Origin: Ignelater luminosus
Lineage: Eukaryota > Arthropoda > Insecta > Coleoptera > Elateridae
NCBI GenBank assembly: GCA_011009095.1
Contig: VTPC01000946.1
Coordinates: 27,589 to 91,588 of the forward strand
Length of the DNA stretch: 64,000 nt
Direction of reading: 5' to 3'
The notes beneath the pieces were generated by a model, which saw only the letters and a program-made list of their open reading frames with translations, did no database searches and was not told where the DNA came from. Numbering within the stretch: the stretch's first letter is position 1; the number at the start of each line of letters is the position of its first letter. A program made the position numbers and the translations under genes. Shown here piece after piece: positions 1 through 12,500 of this stretch.

Positions 1-839
1 CAATAATATAGCAATATTTGAAGAAAAAGAATACTGAAATAAGAAAAAAGGAATAATCATTCTTTAAATGAATTAGTTGCCCTTACCAGTTAATTCTTGA
101 AAATACAGATTCATATTCAGGTCAGATTCTCGTAAGAAAATCTTTAAAAACCTTTTAATAAAAGTGTCTTGAAGTTTAAACAGCAAACAGATTCTTTATT
201 TAGTGTTATTTGCGAGAAGTTCCAAGAAAAGTTTGTTATCTGGTGTTGTTCAATCCAGCTAGCAGATTAAGTGATTATCATCACTAAAATAATAATAAAT
301 CGTTTATGAATAACCAGAAAATACAGGTAATACCGGTCTGGCATCTCATGGAATATCGTAGAACTTCTAGAAAGAGCGCCATTTTCCTGTAAAATTCTGA
401 TACTACAACAAAAATTAGGACTTCGCCAATAAATAGATAAGTATTGCAGCAGCTTAAAACCATGACGCCATTTATTTTGTTTATAAATAGGAATACGTTA
501 AGAAATACGCGCTAAAATTTTCGAACGCTCTCGACTGTTTCTTAAGTGTCAATTTTCTTTTTCAACTGTTTACGGTCGAAACAGTGTACTTATAGTGTGT
601 TAAGTAATCATTTATGAATTTTGTACTATATCGAACATAGTGTAAGGCGGTCTTAACTTTAAATTGATGATGTTAGCATTTTTGTATTTTAATAAAAACT
701 TAATTGAAAAACATTTTTATTCTTTTAAAAATCAAATATAATTCTAATTAAAGTATACAATAAAAGTAAAATTTATTGTTTGTTTATTGTTATTGTTCAA
801 ATTAACTCTAGTGGCAATTAAAGCTACAAAACAGAACTT
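1..839. other. AT-rich DNA, no gene recognised
   Basis: AT-rich sequence with frequent stops in all frames. I see no coding remnant, terminal repeat or tandem array before the LINE homology that begins near 840. Confidence 0.5.
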
Positions 840-2590
840 TCTATTAAGAGCCCTATACTATCTCCCTAGATATTACCTTAAAAAAGACAAAAGTTTTCTG
901 CAACCCTTGACAAGGGATATATTGTTGGGGGCGATTTTAATGCTAAAAACGTAATATGGGCATCAAGAGCCATCACCACTAAAAATAATAATCTACATAC
1001 TGGACAACAGATACTAAGAAAATTCCAGACCTACTGGATTTATTCATAACTAGAAAAATATTACCAGAACTCAAACAACGTGGAAGAAGACTTTAATTTA
1101 AGTTCTGACCATTTAGCAATTATAATCACGCTAAATGAGAAAAGGCTAGACCTACTTTAGCCAACAGATTAACTCATTGGCAAAGTTTCTAACTAGAATT
1201 AATCTAAACATTTGGTTACAAATCAAGGAGCAACCTGAGGAGAAAGCCAAAAACTTAGCTAACACTATTCAACAAGCTGCTTGAAACAACACCAAAGAAA
1301 CATCACGTATAACGCTAGGCAACAATTGCCCAGTAGAGATCCGAAATTTTGTCAAAGAGAAAAGAAATGGCAGAAGAAAATGGCAGTCAAACTGAGACCC
1401 CACTGCTATGAATATTCTTATTTTAATAACAAAACTCTGTAACTTAAACGCGAAATAATAAGACAAAAGGAAGAATCTATTAACATTTATCTAGAAGGTC
1501 TAACAGCTGATAGTGAGACTGAATATTCTTATGGAAAGCAACTAAAAAATGCAAAAGACCAGTCATACAATGTCCACCCATAAGACAACCTAATGGTAGC
1601 TGAGTGAAAAACAATCAGGAAAAAAGTAAATCTATTAGCAAATTTTCTTGAGGAAAAATGGTAATCAAAATTCTAGTACGCTACTGGATATTGACAATTC
1701 CCAGAAAAGATCTAGTCAAACTAACTTATTTAATTATTGCTTGTTTCAGGTTAAAACATGTACCAGCCAGATGGAAGGTAGCAGAAGTCATGCTACTCAA
1801 ACCCAAAAATTTTCCAACTAGAGTTAAATTATACATACCGAAATTATACATACCATTTGATACAGTATAGAACGAAGATCTCATTCATAAGCTAAACAAA
1901 ATGTTACTTAAACAATTCATAACACTCATATACGTAGTCTTACGTTTCTTATAGACGGTTCAAAGTAAAACAAGAACATGCTTATTCGGAACTGGATGGA
2001 ATTAGAACAGGTGTCCTGCAAGTATCTTGTATCTTCTCTACATTTGTGACATCCAGCGACCTTTACGGACAACTGGAGACAACAAAGCGCAACTGAACTC
2101 TATTAAATGGAGAAAAAATGAAAAATAAAACTGAACGAAGAAAAATCAGTTCACATCAACTTACCAACAAAATCATAAAGAATCAGCTATTATGAAATGA
2201 TAACATTATTCCTAGTGTAAACTCTGCAGAATATATCTAGGCGTGACAGTAAATGCCAGACCAAAACTCATGTCAAAAAGAAACAGAAAGAACTCGATGT
2301 AAAATACATTAAAAAATACTAATATATAGATAGATTCTTAAATCAATCTGGTTGTATGACATTAAAATTTCAGACTGGGTTAAACAGTGGCATATTAATA
2401 GGATTCACGCTTTTCAATGGTACGTGCGTAATAGTAACATCTATAGAGACCTCAAAATAGTTGACTTTGTTAATAAGAACAAACGCTCTGCTGCTAAACA
2501 CGAAGCAAGGCCACCTTAGGCAATGGCAATCAGATCCATAGACTCAAGAGAACTAAACCGTTTGAGTTAATGATGTGACAGTGCTAAAAG
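840..2590 (+). pseudogene. Jockey-like LINE, endonuclease-RT fossil
   Basis: This is a decayed non-LTR retrotransposon polyprotein, readable only by moving between frames. Around 925-975 it reads IVGGDFNAKNVIWASR, the GDFNAKH-W-SR signature of an AP endonuclease. Near 1095-1120 it reads LSSDHLAII, matching the catalytic SDH motif. At 1740-1830 the segment CFRLKHVPARWKVAEVMLLK matches the start of the reverse-transcriptase domain. About 2010-2030 resembles the A-GVPQGS region, and 2340-2500 contains NSNIYRDLKIVDFV, a signature of the C-terminal region of Jockey-clade pol. The order endonuclease, RT, tail on the + strand is intact, but there are many frameshifts and stops, so it cannot encode a protein. 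The clade rests on motif similarity read by eye; Jockey is the best fit. No 3' poly(A) or target duplication was found. Confidence 0.75.
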
Positions 2591-5073
2591 TAGAACATAG
2601 TGCGCGAATAGTGCAACAATTAAAGAAAAACTTTAGGCTACCGTTTGGTCAACTTTAGTATTAAACTGTAGCATAAGATATCTATTAGAATTAAATGGAT
2701 GATTAGTCTGCTAGACTAGTTTCAACGTTCGAGACGTCCTTGGATTTTAATGAAATATTTTAAAAATCTGTGAGGAGTAATATTGTAAAAAACAAGAAAT
2801 TTGTAACCTCTTCAAAGACTCTAACTCGAAACGCTAACGCAGACTGCAAATTTATCCTGTCACATTAGCAAAATAACCTTTAACCTTATTTTACCCCATT
2901 AAAAATTCGAATTGAATCACAATTGTCAAGGAGTTTCAGAAAAGCAATAGCAACTTGTTCACACACGTTGCTATATTTATACTCCGTTGGCTCAGCTTTT
3001 AGAAACATAAATATACAAGAAAATGGCGATTTTATGGATTCTGACTGTCCACACGTCAATCAAGAACAAATTTATTTCCGGGAAAATTTAAATTCAAGAA
3101 TAAGGTAACTGCATGGTGTAGGCAAAAATACATGGAGAAATAGTCAGTCAATGACAGTTTTGACAACATCAAAGTAAAATTACTTACAGTATGCTTTACT
3201 GTTTTTCTAAGAACTTCATTGCAAATATTTCTCATAATATATCAAATTACCTTTCAGTTAATACCTACATTTTTATAGTAACTTTTTCTTTTAATCTTAA
3301 AAACAGAATGCACTGTAAATGTGTCTTTTGGCACATTTCCAAAAATGATGGCAGAATACCTGAGTTTAAAAAATTCTACCGAGTACACAGGACGCACCTT
3401 TAGACGATCCTTAACCTCTTTTCCGACTGATGCTGGTGGTGATATAACTAATGTAAAACACCAAAATGAATGTAAACCTACAGTGTCTTAAATTACATAA
3501 GAAAACAATTAAAATGATGCTGATAATTTCTACTGAAGTTTAATTTACAGTATCCGTGTTTGATTTACATAGATAGTGGTGCACTTAAAATTGTGTATCC
3601 TGATACATAGGTGTAGATTAGATGAAGGCTTTTTAATTTTTTGATACCGTTTAATCCAATAAATCTTATACCTCCGGTACGTATTAAAAGATAAATATTA
3701 ATCATATCAGATCTCGGTTTGAACTTGAGTTTCATTTATACTGTAGACGTATCCTTCTATATTATTTAGAAAAAAAAAGAAATATTGAGGTTATAATCTC
3801 CCCAAAGGTTTTCGACACAAATAATTTTATCAAATAACACCTTGGCATGAAAAAATTACTATATGGCTATTTTAGATTTATAACCCGCTCTGATGTAATT
3901 TTTGACACAATTAATACATAATGTGGGTATGTTCGAAGTTCGAGATAGAAAAGAACGGATACAGAGGGATAAATTTTCTTAGTTAGATTATACTGCATAG
4001 ATTAATTGTTTATCAGCAAATTAAATCATTAAGAAAGTGTCCGCTGGTGCATGTCAACGATATTTTAAGCACGCCCACCATGTAAATAATAAATTCAATT
4101 TGTTTAATAGTAAAGTTGTGTTATTTAGTTAATTATACATGGAGTAGAGTATGTTAGTCGATTATTATCTCATTCTAATTTTTTTCTTTAACCTTATATC
4201 GGCGTTTTATTTTTATGAATTTTTTATTAATAATTGTGCACCGTTATTAATTGCATAGCAGGATTTTATAAGTTATGTGGTAGGTGGCATCATAAAAACA
4301 TGAATATTATTATATAAAATGTGCAATATTTTATTCATTAAATATACCACATACTAGTTTCTACACTTAAAAATAAACGGGAAATATTATATGTGTATCT
4401 AATGACTGCAATAACGAACAAAGTACTAGGAATACTCAAAGTCGCATATCTTTGATGCATTCTTTTTTTGATTTTATTAAACTCGTAAAACGTTTTCTCT
4501 ATCCGCACATGATCGTAATGATTATGAGAATTCATGTTTTAAAAATCAGCTATGCAATGTAATTATTATACCCATATTTAACTAATAGTTGTAATAATTA
4601 ACTACGTGCTAATAATAAAGAATATATTATTATTATATCCTTAGTTACACCTGTAGATCTATTATTATTTTTTATATATTTATTATTTATTAGTTAATAA
4701 TAAGGTGTGCAAATTTTGAGATTCTTTTATTAAATAAACAGTAATAAAAATAAATTTAGTACCTTATTTGAAAAACCTTATTTGGAACACTGACGTGTAC
4801 AAAAATAACGTTTAGTGATGTTGCTGCATCAAAAAAATTTAAGAAAAACCTCAAATTTATTACAACATAGCTCATAGTTAAGTCTGCGACTGTGTAATTT
4901 TTCTAAGATCGTGAAATATAGATTTTATCTGTAATAAACGGTATAATTACCTATACATAATTTTTAAAATGTTGCACCGCTCTTTACCTATTTTTTTTGG
5001 AATCCAAGGTTGATATTACCACCAAAAATTATTCGCAACATAAGAAATCAAACAAAAAGCCATAGTAAACGTA
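2591..5073. other. AT-rich intergenic DNA, no gene recognised
   Basis: No coding remnant was recognised. The interval 4080-4760 is especially rich in A and T, with runs of TAT/TAA triplets that look like decayed simple sequence. The short ORFs here (for example 3191-3403 on +) show no recognisable motif. Confidence 0.5.
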
Positions 5074-5081
5074 GTGATGAT
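5074..5081. repeat. Left 8-bp target site duplication of hAT element
   Basis: GTGATGAT lies directly outside the left terminal repeat and is repeated exactly at 7448-7455 outside the right one. An 8-bp duplication is the hallmark of hAT insertion. Confidence 0.9.
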
Positions 5082-7447
5082 TAGAGTGAGGATTTTTAAG
5101 CATTAAAAAACAATAAAAAGGATCTTAAAAAAGCGTAAAAATTCAAGGAAAAAGGCTTAAAAAATATCACAAAAATGAAAAATAAGTTTAAAATATGCAG
5201 GAAAAAAAATTAAACTTCCAGGTTTTAGGTCTTATTATACAAAGTATTTATTATAAAAAAAAAACAAAAAATGAATTGTTATTAGAAACTTTGAACTCTA
5301 AAATGCTTAATTATTATGCACTTTTCTAAATTCTCCATAAGGAAATTTCTTCTTTTATCAGTTAGGGTGTCTTTGTAAAGAGAAAATCGGTGCATATTTA
5401 AATTTTGCAAGTAACGATGGTTCCAAGTCGAAGTTATTGACTATACTTGCCATGGTCTTTAATCTTGCTAAATCTTCGTTTTTAGTCAGCACGTTCTCAA
5501 ATTTGGCAAATATTGTTTTTCCTACATCACCATGCACTTTTCCCAATTTTATTTTAAACTCTTGTACAATCTGAATTGCTTCTGTTCGCTGACGTCCTTG
5601 TGTTTCAAGTTTGGTGATAGTTTCACTGATGAACTCGTAATTTGTTTTGATGAATGCAAGGTTTTGTTGTAGTTCCGGATTTTTTAAAATATTTTGGCAG
5701 TCTTTAATTGATTGGCATGCATCTTCCGAAAATTCTAACAAAATTTCTTTGAAGCTGGTGAAGTTAACTGCGTAATACACAGCCGCATCCAACCATGTTC
5801 CCCATCTAGTAATGACTGGTTGTGGTGGAAGCGAAATATTAGGCAGTTTTTCTTTAAATCGTTATACTCTCAATGGCGCTTTTAAAAAACACTTTTTGCA
5901 ATTTTTAATTAACTCGTTAACTAGAGGAAATTCAGACCTCACAGATTCTGCTACTCGGTTTAATCCGTGAGCTACGCAAGTAGAGTGTGTGAGATTACTA
6001 TACAAAACTTTTAAATTAATACCTGCTTTTAGCATATATGCAGCCGCATCCGTCACCATTAACAGAATTTCTTCAGTTGGGACTGCATTAGGACGAAAAA
6101 GTTTGCGAGTCCCTCGTTAATAAATCTTGTTATGGTGCTGCTGTTGGTTTTATCTAGTTCTTTCAAATATATTAAAAATGGCCTGGTTGGAGTAGCTTCA
6201 TGTAATATACCGATAATGAGACCAGCCACATACCTACCGCACTCATCGGTGGTTTCATCGACAGAAAACCAGATATAATGGTCTGCAATTATATTTTTAA
6301 TTTCACGAAGGACTGTTTTATAAACTGTATCTAAAGAGTTTCTTCGTAGAGTGCTTTCGGACGGTATCGATCTCTTACAATATGTTTCTAAGAATTTTCG
6401 AAATGCAGAATTGTGTAATTTTCTGAAAGGAATATTTGCCGAGATCAGAGTATTGCATAAATCAAAATAAAAAGCTCTTTCTTCAGATCGAGTAGAAGAT
6501 CCAGAGGCAACTACTTCTTAAATAGTTTGTTGTTTCAGCTTATTTTCATTTTCCGCTCTTCGTACATTTTCCTTGTGAATAGCGGTCTTCGTATGTTGTA
6601 TTACATTATACTTTTTGTCGCACTGGATGTATTAAAACGAGCATTAAAGAATATTATATTTAAAATCTAATCTACTCCTTACCGTTTTAACACATACTCT
6701 GCAAAATAGTCTACTACCGTCCAGCCTTATTTCTGGTATATTTTTAATCCACTCTTCTACACTCGTTTTAACTTTTGGCATTGCAACACAGTCTTATTTT
6801 ATTAAAAGCAGAAGACAACACAAAAGATTAAGTTATAATAAAATGAAACGAAACTTTTTCAATCTACCAGCAACATTACATACACGCACGATATGAACAC
6901 TTTAAGTAACCCAGTAAAACTGAAGCATTTGTCAAATAAATCATAAAACCTATAAGAACTAACTGTTTTCACAGCTTATCCTAGGAACAAAGAACTGCCA
7001 GGACAATCTGTAACGGCCCCGACAGGCTCCGGAACGGTGAGCGTTCAGATGGTATTTAATACATAACGGTAAATAATGATATTTTAAGAAATCCTTGAAA
7101 ATATTGTCACGAAATTTACCGTAAAAACAAAATGTTTAAAAAATAATGTAGAAAATTGCTGCTAGAGAAAGAATTTATAGAAAGTAAATATTTTGAAGAA
7201 ACAGCAAATAAACATACTGTAGACAAGAAAAGTATAAGAATGTTATGATTTTTTTCTTGAGACTGACAAAAAATGCACAAAATAAGCATTATTCTAAAAA
7301 ATAGCAAAAAGTTCCAAAAAAAGCAAAAAAAGCATTATGAAAATTAGTTAAATGATTCCTTCAATTGCGATTCGCACTTATTTCAATGTCTTTTTGTACT
7401 GCTATTAATATCTAAAAAAAGCATTATTCCTATAAATCCGCACTCTA
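5082..7447 (-). mobile_element. hAT transposon, full length, decayed
   Basis: The element is 2,366 bp, bounded by imperfect 17-bp terminal inverted repeats: TAGAGTGAGGATTTTTA at 5082-5098, and on the other strand TAGAGTGCGGATTTATA at 7431-7447 (two mismatches). It is flanked by a perfect 8-bp duplication, GTGATGAT. Short AAAAAGC motifs recur near both ends (about 5095-5160 and 7310-7425), as expected for hAT subterminal transposase-binding sites. The transposase gene inside is on minus and broken, so the copy is not autonomous. The exact duplication, despite an eroded gene, suggests a moderately old insertion. Confidence 0.92.
5295..6783 (-). pseudogene. hAT transposase pseudogene (BED zinc finger)
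   Basis: Read on minus from the ATG at 6783, the protein starts MPKVKTSVEEWIKNIPEIR. A BED-type zinc finger follows (CRVC, then HTKTAIH), split by about 40 bases of unmatched sequence. Near 6250-6290 the segment FSVDETTDECGRYVAG holds the first catalytic aspartate. At 5940-6060 MVTDAAAYM supplies the second aspartate, and STCVAHGLNRVAE is the C-x2-H block typical of hAT. The 144-codon stretch at 5358-5792 is the alpha-helical insertion domain. The C-terminal dimerisation region survives as RFSLYKDTLTDKRRNF about 5300-5380, but the preceding VERSF block is damaged by a deletion and frameshift. The N-terminal architecture resembles the CGGBP1-like branch of hAT; that subgroup is an inference. 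At least three frameshifts make it non-functional. Confidence 0.85.
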
Positions 7448-7455
7448 GTGATGAT
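7448..7455. repeat. Right 8-bp target site duplication of hAT element
   Basis: GTGATGAT, identical to 5074-5081, directly follows the right terminal repeat. Confidence 0.9.
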
Positions 7456-8000
7456 AGTACTTAGTTATATAAAAAAAGAATTAACGGAAATTATCTCACT
7501 ATTGTTGGAATTGCAGTTTCCGGATTTGTTGACGTTATTACGGTAGCAATTAAGTAGCAAAAGAAATTCTTGAAAGTTTTTTGCAAGCACGTTATGCTTC
7601 ATCGAGCTTAAAAATACAGTTTTAGGTATCAGTATTTTTGAATATATGATCCCAGGAGAAGTAGAGTTGGATTCGGCTTCGTAAGCATGCGTCTAGGGTA
7701 GCTTTGGTGGAAGTTTTTGAGAGATATCGAAACGTCGCGTCGCTTGAAGTACTCATTTTCATAGTCATCCTATTACAATAAATTTCAAGTTTGAAAAATC
7801 ACAGCGGAAGAATCAGAAATGTTAGAATAGAATTTGGCATGTGTACTTAGGATGATCCTAGATAAATTCTTATGTGAACAAGTCGTGCTTAGTACCCAAT
7901 TGTAAAATACACAAAAACTTAAAAAATTATCCAAATCACTACTTATATACTATTTGAGATTATACAATAAAGCCTTCTCAATTTTCCACCCGATTTGCTT
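7456..8000. other. Intergenic DNA, nothing recognised
   Basis: AT-rich sequence between the hAT element and the minus-strand ORFs. No motif or repeat was recognised. Confidence 0.4.
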
Positions 8001-8447
8001 TTATTTTTTGTCCACCATTCCTACATGTTCAAAGCTAGAGAGAAAAGTCATATCGACACCCGAAATTAGAGTCCAATATACGCGTGATGTTTTATAGAGC
8101 CGATATTTGCACAACATAATCAAAACGGTCGACACAAATAGGTATCCCAACGAATTATCTACAAAGGAAAATTCCCCAGAAAACGTCATTTTTAGGCACA
8201 AAAAATAAAAAACCAAAAGTAATGTAGAAACGGTTGCTGCATCGAGAGAATGGAAGAAGAATCTCCAGAATTCGAAAATTGTCCTACTACTAAAATAACA
8301 GTTCGAGAATATTATTAACACCGACGCATCCTCCATGTTACTTTCAATTTCGATCATTCCCGTTGACTTGATTTTATTACGGACAGCAATAAACAATCGA
8401 CCATGATCATTGCGAATTTTGGTAGAAGACCGATCTGGTTTGTACAC
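8001..8447 (-). CDS. Uncharacterised hydrophobic ORF, possible exon
   Basis: An open frame of 148 codons on minus, longer than expected by chance in AT-rich DNA. The first codon of the open stretch is GTG; the first ATG is about 30 codons in (MIEIESNMEDAS). It contains at least two hydrophobic segments that could cross a membrane: one around residues 75-90 (STLLLVFYFLCL) and one about 105-118 (GYLFVSTVLIMLC). Aromatic and charged residues between them give a composition reminiscent of insect seven-transmembrane chemoreceptors, but I found no diagnostic C-terminal signature. Two further open stretches on the same strand lie upstream (9000-9515). It could be an exon of a degraded gene, or a chance ORF. 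Confidence 0.2.
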   Translation of the reverse strand: MYKPDRSSTKIRNDHGRLFIAVRNKIKSTGMIEIESNMEDASVLIIFSNCYFSSRTIFEFWRFFFHSLDAATVSTLLLVFYFLCLKMTFSGEFSFVDNSLGYLFVSTVLIMLCKYRLYKTSRVYWTLISGVDMTFLSSFEHVGMVDKK

Positions 8448-8999
8448 TATATATAATTATCCTTAAACAACTTAGAGTTGTAAATGTCATTGATGAGAAT
8501 GTTTATATATAGCAAACTCGTTTTCGTGAGAAGACCACGTGTATTGTGAGAGTAAAGTCGTAGCTCCATGTCAGATAATAAGAAACTCAGTTGATTATCA
8601 AGATAGAAGGTTTTGTTTCTTGCAACCCATGTAAATATTAGATGACTTCATGATCGTGACTGTAGAGCGTTCATCCTTTCGAACATAGGTATATACGTCA
8701 GTTTCTGATCCATACAAATTTGAGATTCTCCTTTTTTTGCCTTTTTCCTGATGGTTTTATAAAATAGTTTGTTATCAAGAGTGAAATGTTTGGCAATAAA
8801 AATGAAATCACCAAGGACGGAGACATAGTTCCAGGTTTTCTACGATCTACGATGAGACTTCATCACTTTGCAACTAGTTACCGTCTTCATTTCTTCCCTA
8901 TAATATGTCTCGATTTCTTAGATGAACATGATGCACTGCATCAGTTTTGTTTTCCAATGATGATTCAGTAACCATTCTAATTCAATGTTGTTTAATCAA

Positions 9000-9515
9000 G
9001 TCCATCTCTTTGATTTCCTCCTACGAGATTCGAAAACTTCTCAAAATTAAAAATCTTTTCACCACAAAATTCTATTAGTTTTATCAGATCGTCATACTTT
9101 TGGTTAAGTTGTTTGACATCAAACTTTATTTTGTTGACAATTTCTAATAATCTAGAAGAAGAATCAGCCGCATCCGAATTGTAACTCTTGCTATTATCAA
9201 TTATGATATAACTATTAGAAGATAAAGATTCCCTGTAATGAAGACATTTCCAAACTAAAACGTTTGCAAAAAAGATTTAAGCTCAGCGAGTATCAAATTA
9301 ATGCACTTTCCATAAAAGTGTGAGAAACATTTGTCTTTATACCGTAATCCGGATGATTTATTATTAATCCTTTTAGGACAGAGAGCATAATACTTCAAAC
9401 TAGACACGGTAAAGAAATTTAATTTGATGTTAAATCCTAAATTCGACGGAGTAGTCTGGCGATGTAAAGTACTAACACAGACTATTGTACAAAGTTGTAT
9501 GAAAATAGTTCTCAT
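9000..9515 (-). pseudogene. Two overlapping-frame ORF remnants, unidentified
   Basis: On minus, an 86-codon ATG-initiated frame (9515 to 9255, starting MRTIFIQLCTIVCVSTLHR, with a hydrophobic start that could be a signal or membrane segment) stops at 9255. In another frame an open stretch of about 85 codons continues to a TGA/TAA near 9000. That second stretch includes NKIKFDVKQLNQKYDDLIKL, likely a short coiled coil. The arrangement could be one reading frame broken by a single frameshift, followed by the hydrophobic ORF at 8001-8447. A degraded gustatory-receptor-like gene would fit in outline, but no family signature is present, so the identity is left open. Confidence 0.2.
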
Positions 9516-12500
9516 GATATCGCATAAATTGAAAAATTCTCTTTAATATTTAAATTATCCATACGCCAGTGAGTTTTATTAACCATTCGTCCTTTATAGA
9601 CAGTTACTATATCGTAAGAAGACAGCCCGATCTATCATTACGCAAAATTCACACAGTTCCGTAGGGATCACCACCTTCACTAGCCCAGCTAAGGTCACCA
9701 AAACGAAGATTTAATTTTCAGTTGATTGTTTAGATCTGTTAACAAGAAAACTCGAAGTCTTTCGGCTACCATCTCTAGGAACTTTTATAAGTTAGAAACA
9801 GGAAATCTGTTCAGATTTTCAAGTGTTCGACAGTGTAAGTAAACACTTGAAAAGTACTTCCAATGCTTGTGTCCAGGAGCAATCATGCGTAATTTTTCTG
9901 AATGGTTGACAACAAGCTTTAGTAATTCATAAGCGATTAGTGGCAGCCGAGTTATTATAAATTAATATTACTGGACACTAGCATTAAGTTTTTTTTGCCA
10001 CTAGACGAAGCAATCTCAATATTGGCTGGTTCGCGACTCGTTCACAGCGTACTCCACTACCAGGTCAATAAAAAGTGGTCCCGATCAACAAACTCCAGTT
10101 TACATGCCCGTTTGGAATCCACCAATAACAGTCCGGGAAGAACTATTTTTGTTTTGTTTTCGCTTCTTCTTTCTTGTCCTCTCTATTTCCATACCGCCAT
10201 TTTGCAAAATATGACTTGCTAGATAGCCTTTGGCACTTGAACCATTGAGCGATCCCATGCACTTATGTATGGTATCAGCAGCCGTTGGGAAGCTGCAGGG
10301 CTATCTGGTTGGTACTTGCCATGCATTCTATCAAGTTCCATCTGATCATGGCTTTGTGTCCTTGCGCTTTTGGTTCTCGGCATTTCCCCACAAGCAATTC
10401 TCACTACTGAAAAGATAAATAATTCCTAAATAGTTGTCCTCTCAACGTTCGTCGCTCACTGAACAAACTTACCAGTGACCACAGCATGATATGTCAAGCC
10501 AGAAGAAGCAAACAGCCTCCAGAAAAAGCTCCCAGCTTTAACCAGTTTCAGTTCTAGTCCATTTGATCCTTAGAACAATTGTTTTATTTTAGATAATAAA
10601 ACAATCCAAAAAAACTCCTACAAATAAAAATAGATGATCAAACAATATGAAGTGATAAAAATAAAAACAACGAACAGAAAAAGAATAACAAATAAATAAT
10701 AAATAAAAGACAAAAACTTGTGACAGCCAACCATATGCATTGTTCCTTCATACAACATCTGGCGCACAGCTACATCAAGATTACACGTGGGCACCTTTAT
10801 TCACGGACGCACGCGCAACAACAGATGCACAATAACCTGTTGCCTTTACCCATCTACAACAATACCACGGCCGAGAATCTCATAATCTGGTTACGTAACA
10901 ACTGAAGAAGTACACAAGAACTTTATCCTACTCGCCCACCATCCAATCCAACCACTTCGGCAGAAGAAGTCTCGCCAAGGGGATCTCAAATGGCCTCTTG
11001 TCTCCAGCGGGAAAATTACTTTAGTTACGCTCTAAGCTAACGATGCCCATCGCTTGATGACATATTGGCAACCCAACGTATGGTACAATATCATCACCGT
11101 TGACAAGAAGAGCAACCCAGTCGCTGACAGTAGAAGGTTTTGTAATGTTTGTAAATCTTGAGATATTTTGAGCGTTTGAGCACACTATTGTGTGGGATGC
11201 TTTAGTCTTTTGTTCGAGAAATAAATAACACATATAATCTATTCCACAGAATTTTTAGTGGTAGGGCCTACTATCTGTAGGGTGTATGGAACTCACAAAC
11301 AAGTTAATACGACACTGCGCGAGAACACATCAAACTTAAATATCGCACAATAAATGCTACGAACATAAGATCAGCTAACGATTCTGTAGGCTAGGTTCGC
11401 ACAGGTGAGAAGAAGGTTAGAAGGAGAAACTTACAGATTTGCATGGATTCCGAATAACCGATGCCGTGATCTTGTCTCCCAGTGGTGAATCCATAAGCTA
11501 CTCCATTTCAAAGAATATTACGTCAATATTAGTACCCGCAAACATGACTTTGTTTGATGATTTACCATGAGTGGCTCTTTTTAGATTCTTAATGCTACTC
11601 AAAATCTTTAACCCTTAGTGAACAATTCTACCAATCGAACGAGTACAATGGCTTTACTTCCAATGGCATTAATTACATATAACAAATTTTGTTATTCTAC
11701 TCTAGATTAGTATCAAAGGCATCCAATCCTAAAAAGATATAATAGTCAAGATAGACTTCATAAATGTCCAATACTTTGATCAACAGCAATGTCAGAACTC
11801 TCATAATATAATTTATTTATTTTAAGTATTTATGGCTTTCTTAGTTTTTCAGATAATATCGTATAACAATTTTGACAATATTATGTCGATAGCTTAGTAG
11901 TTACTAAATGCAAGCTTATCTTTCTAGTTTCTTATTTTAAAAGGTTTAACTGTATGAAACCTTTCTTTTTTAATCGCCTCTTCAGTCTTTATTATTACTT
12001 AAATATGATATTCAAGAAAAAAATAATGTCAGACAACAAAAAGAAATCGGAACTATCGAAGAGAAGATGCTTTGGACAGCAAATTCTGTTCGTTTTATTC
12101 GTCACAGCCGCAGCCTGCCTCCCGCTTACCAATCAATAGTCTTATTGTGAGTTTCTATTGTTTTAATGAAGGACAGGGCTTTTAATGATAGTTCAATATG
12201 ATTTTCCGAAAACGGCACAACCTTTTTCTTTTAGAAAATAAATGTACGAATTCACATAAATATACGTATGCAATATCGTGCTTCTTATAATGATAATGAC
12301 TGGAGATATCATAGTCATCATAGTCAATGTATAAAACAAGAATATCTTTCAGTAATAACTATAGATTTCTTAGAAGCAGAAAAGAAAAGCAAAACAAGCA
12401 TATCAACTTGCAAAACCTTCCACATATTTATTAATAATTTCAAACTGATTATTTATGTGACTATTGGCTCTTGAACTTTTAACATAAAACCAAAGTACTC

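Noticed and set aside
10219..10418. Opposite-strand ORFs of about 60 codons
   Set aside because: They overlap each other almost fully, show no motif, and sit in a less AT-rich patch where chance ORFs are expected.
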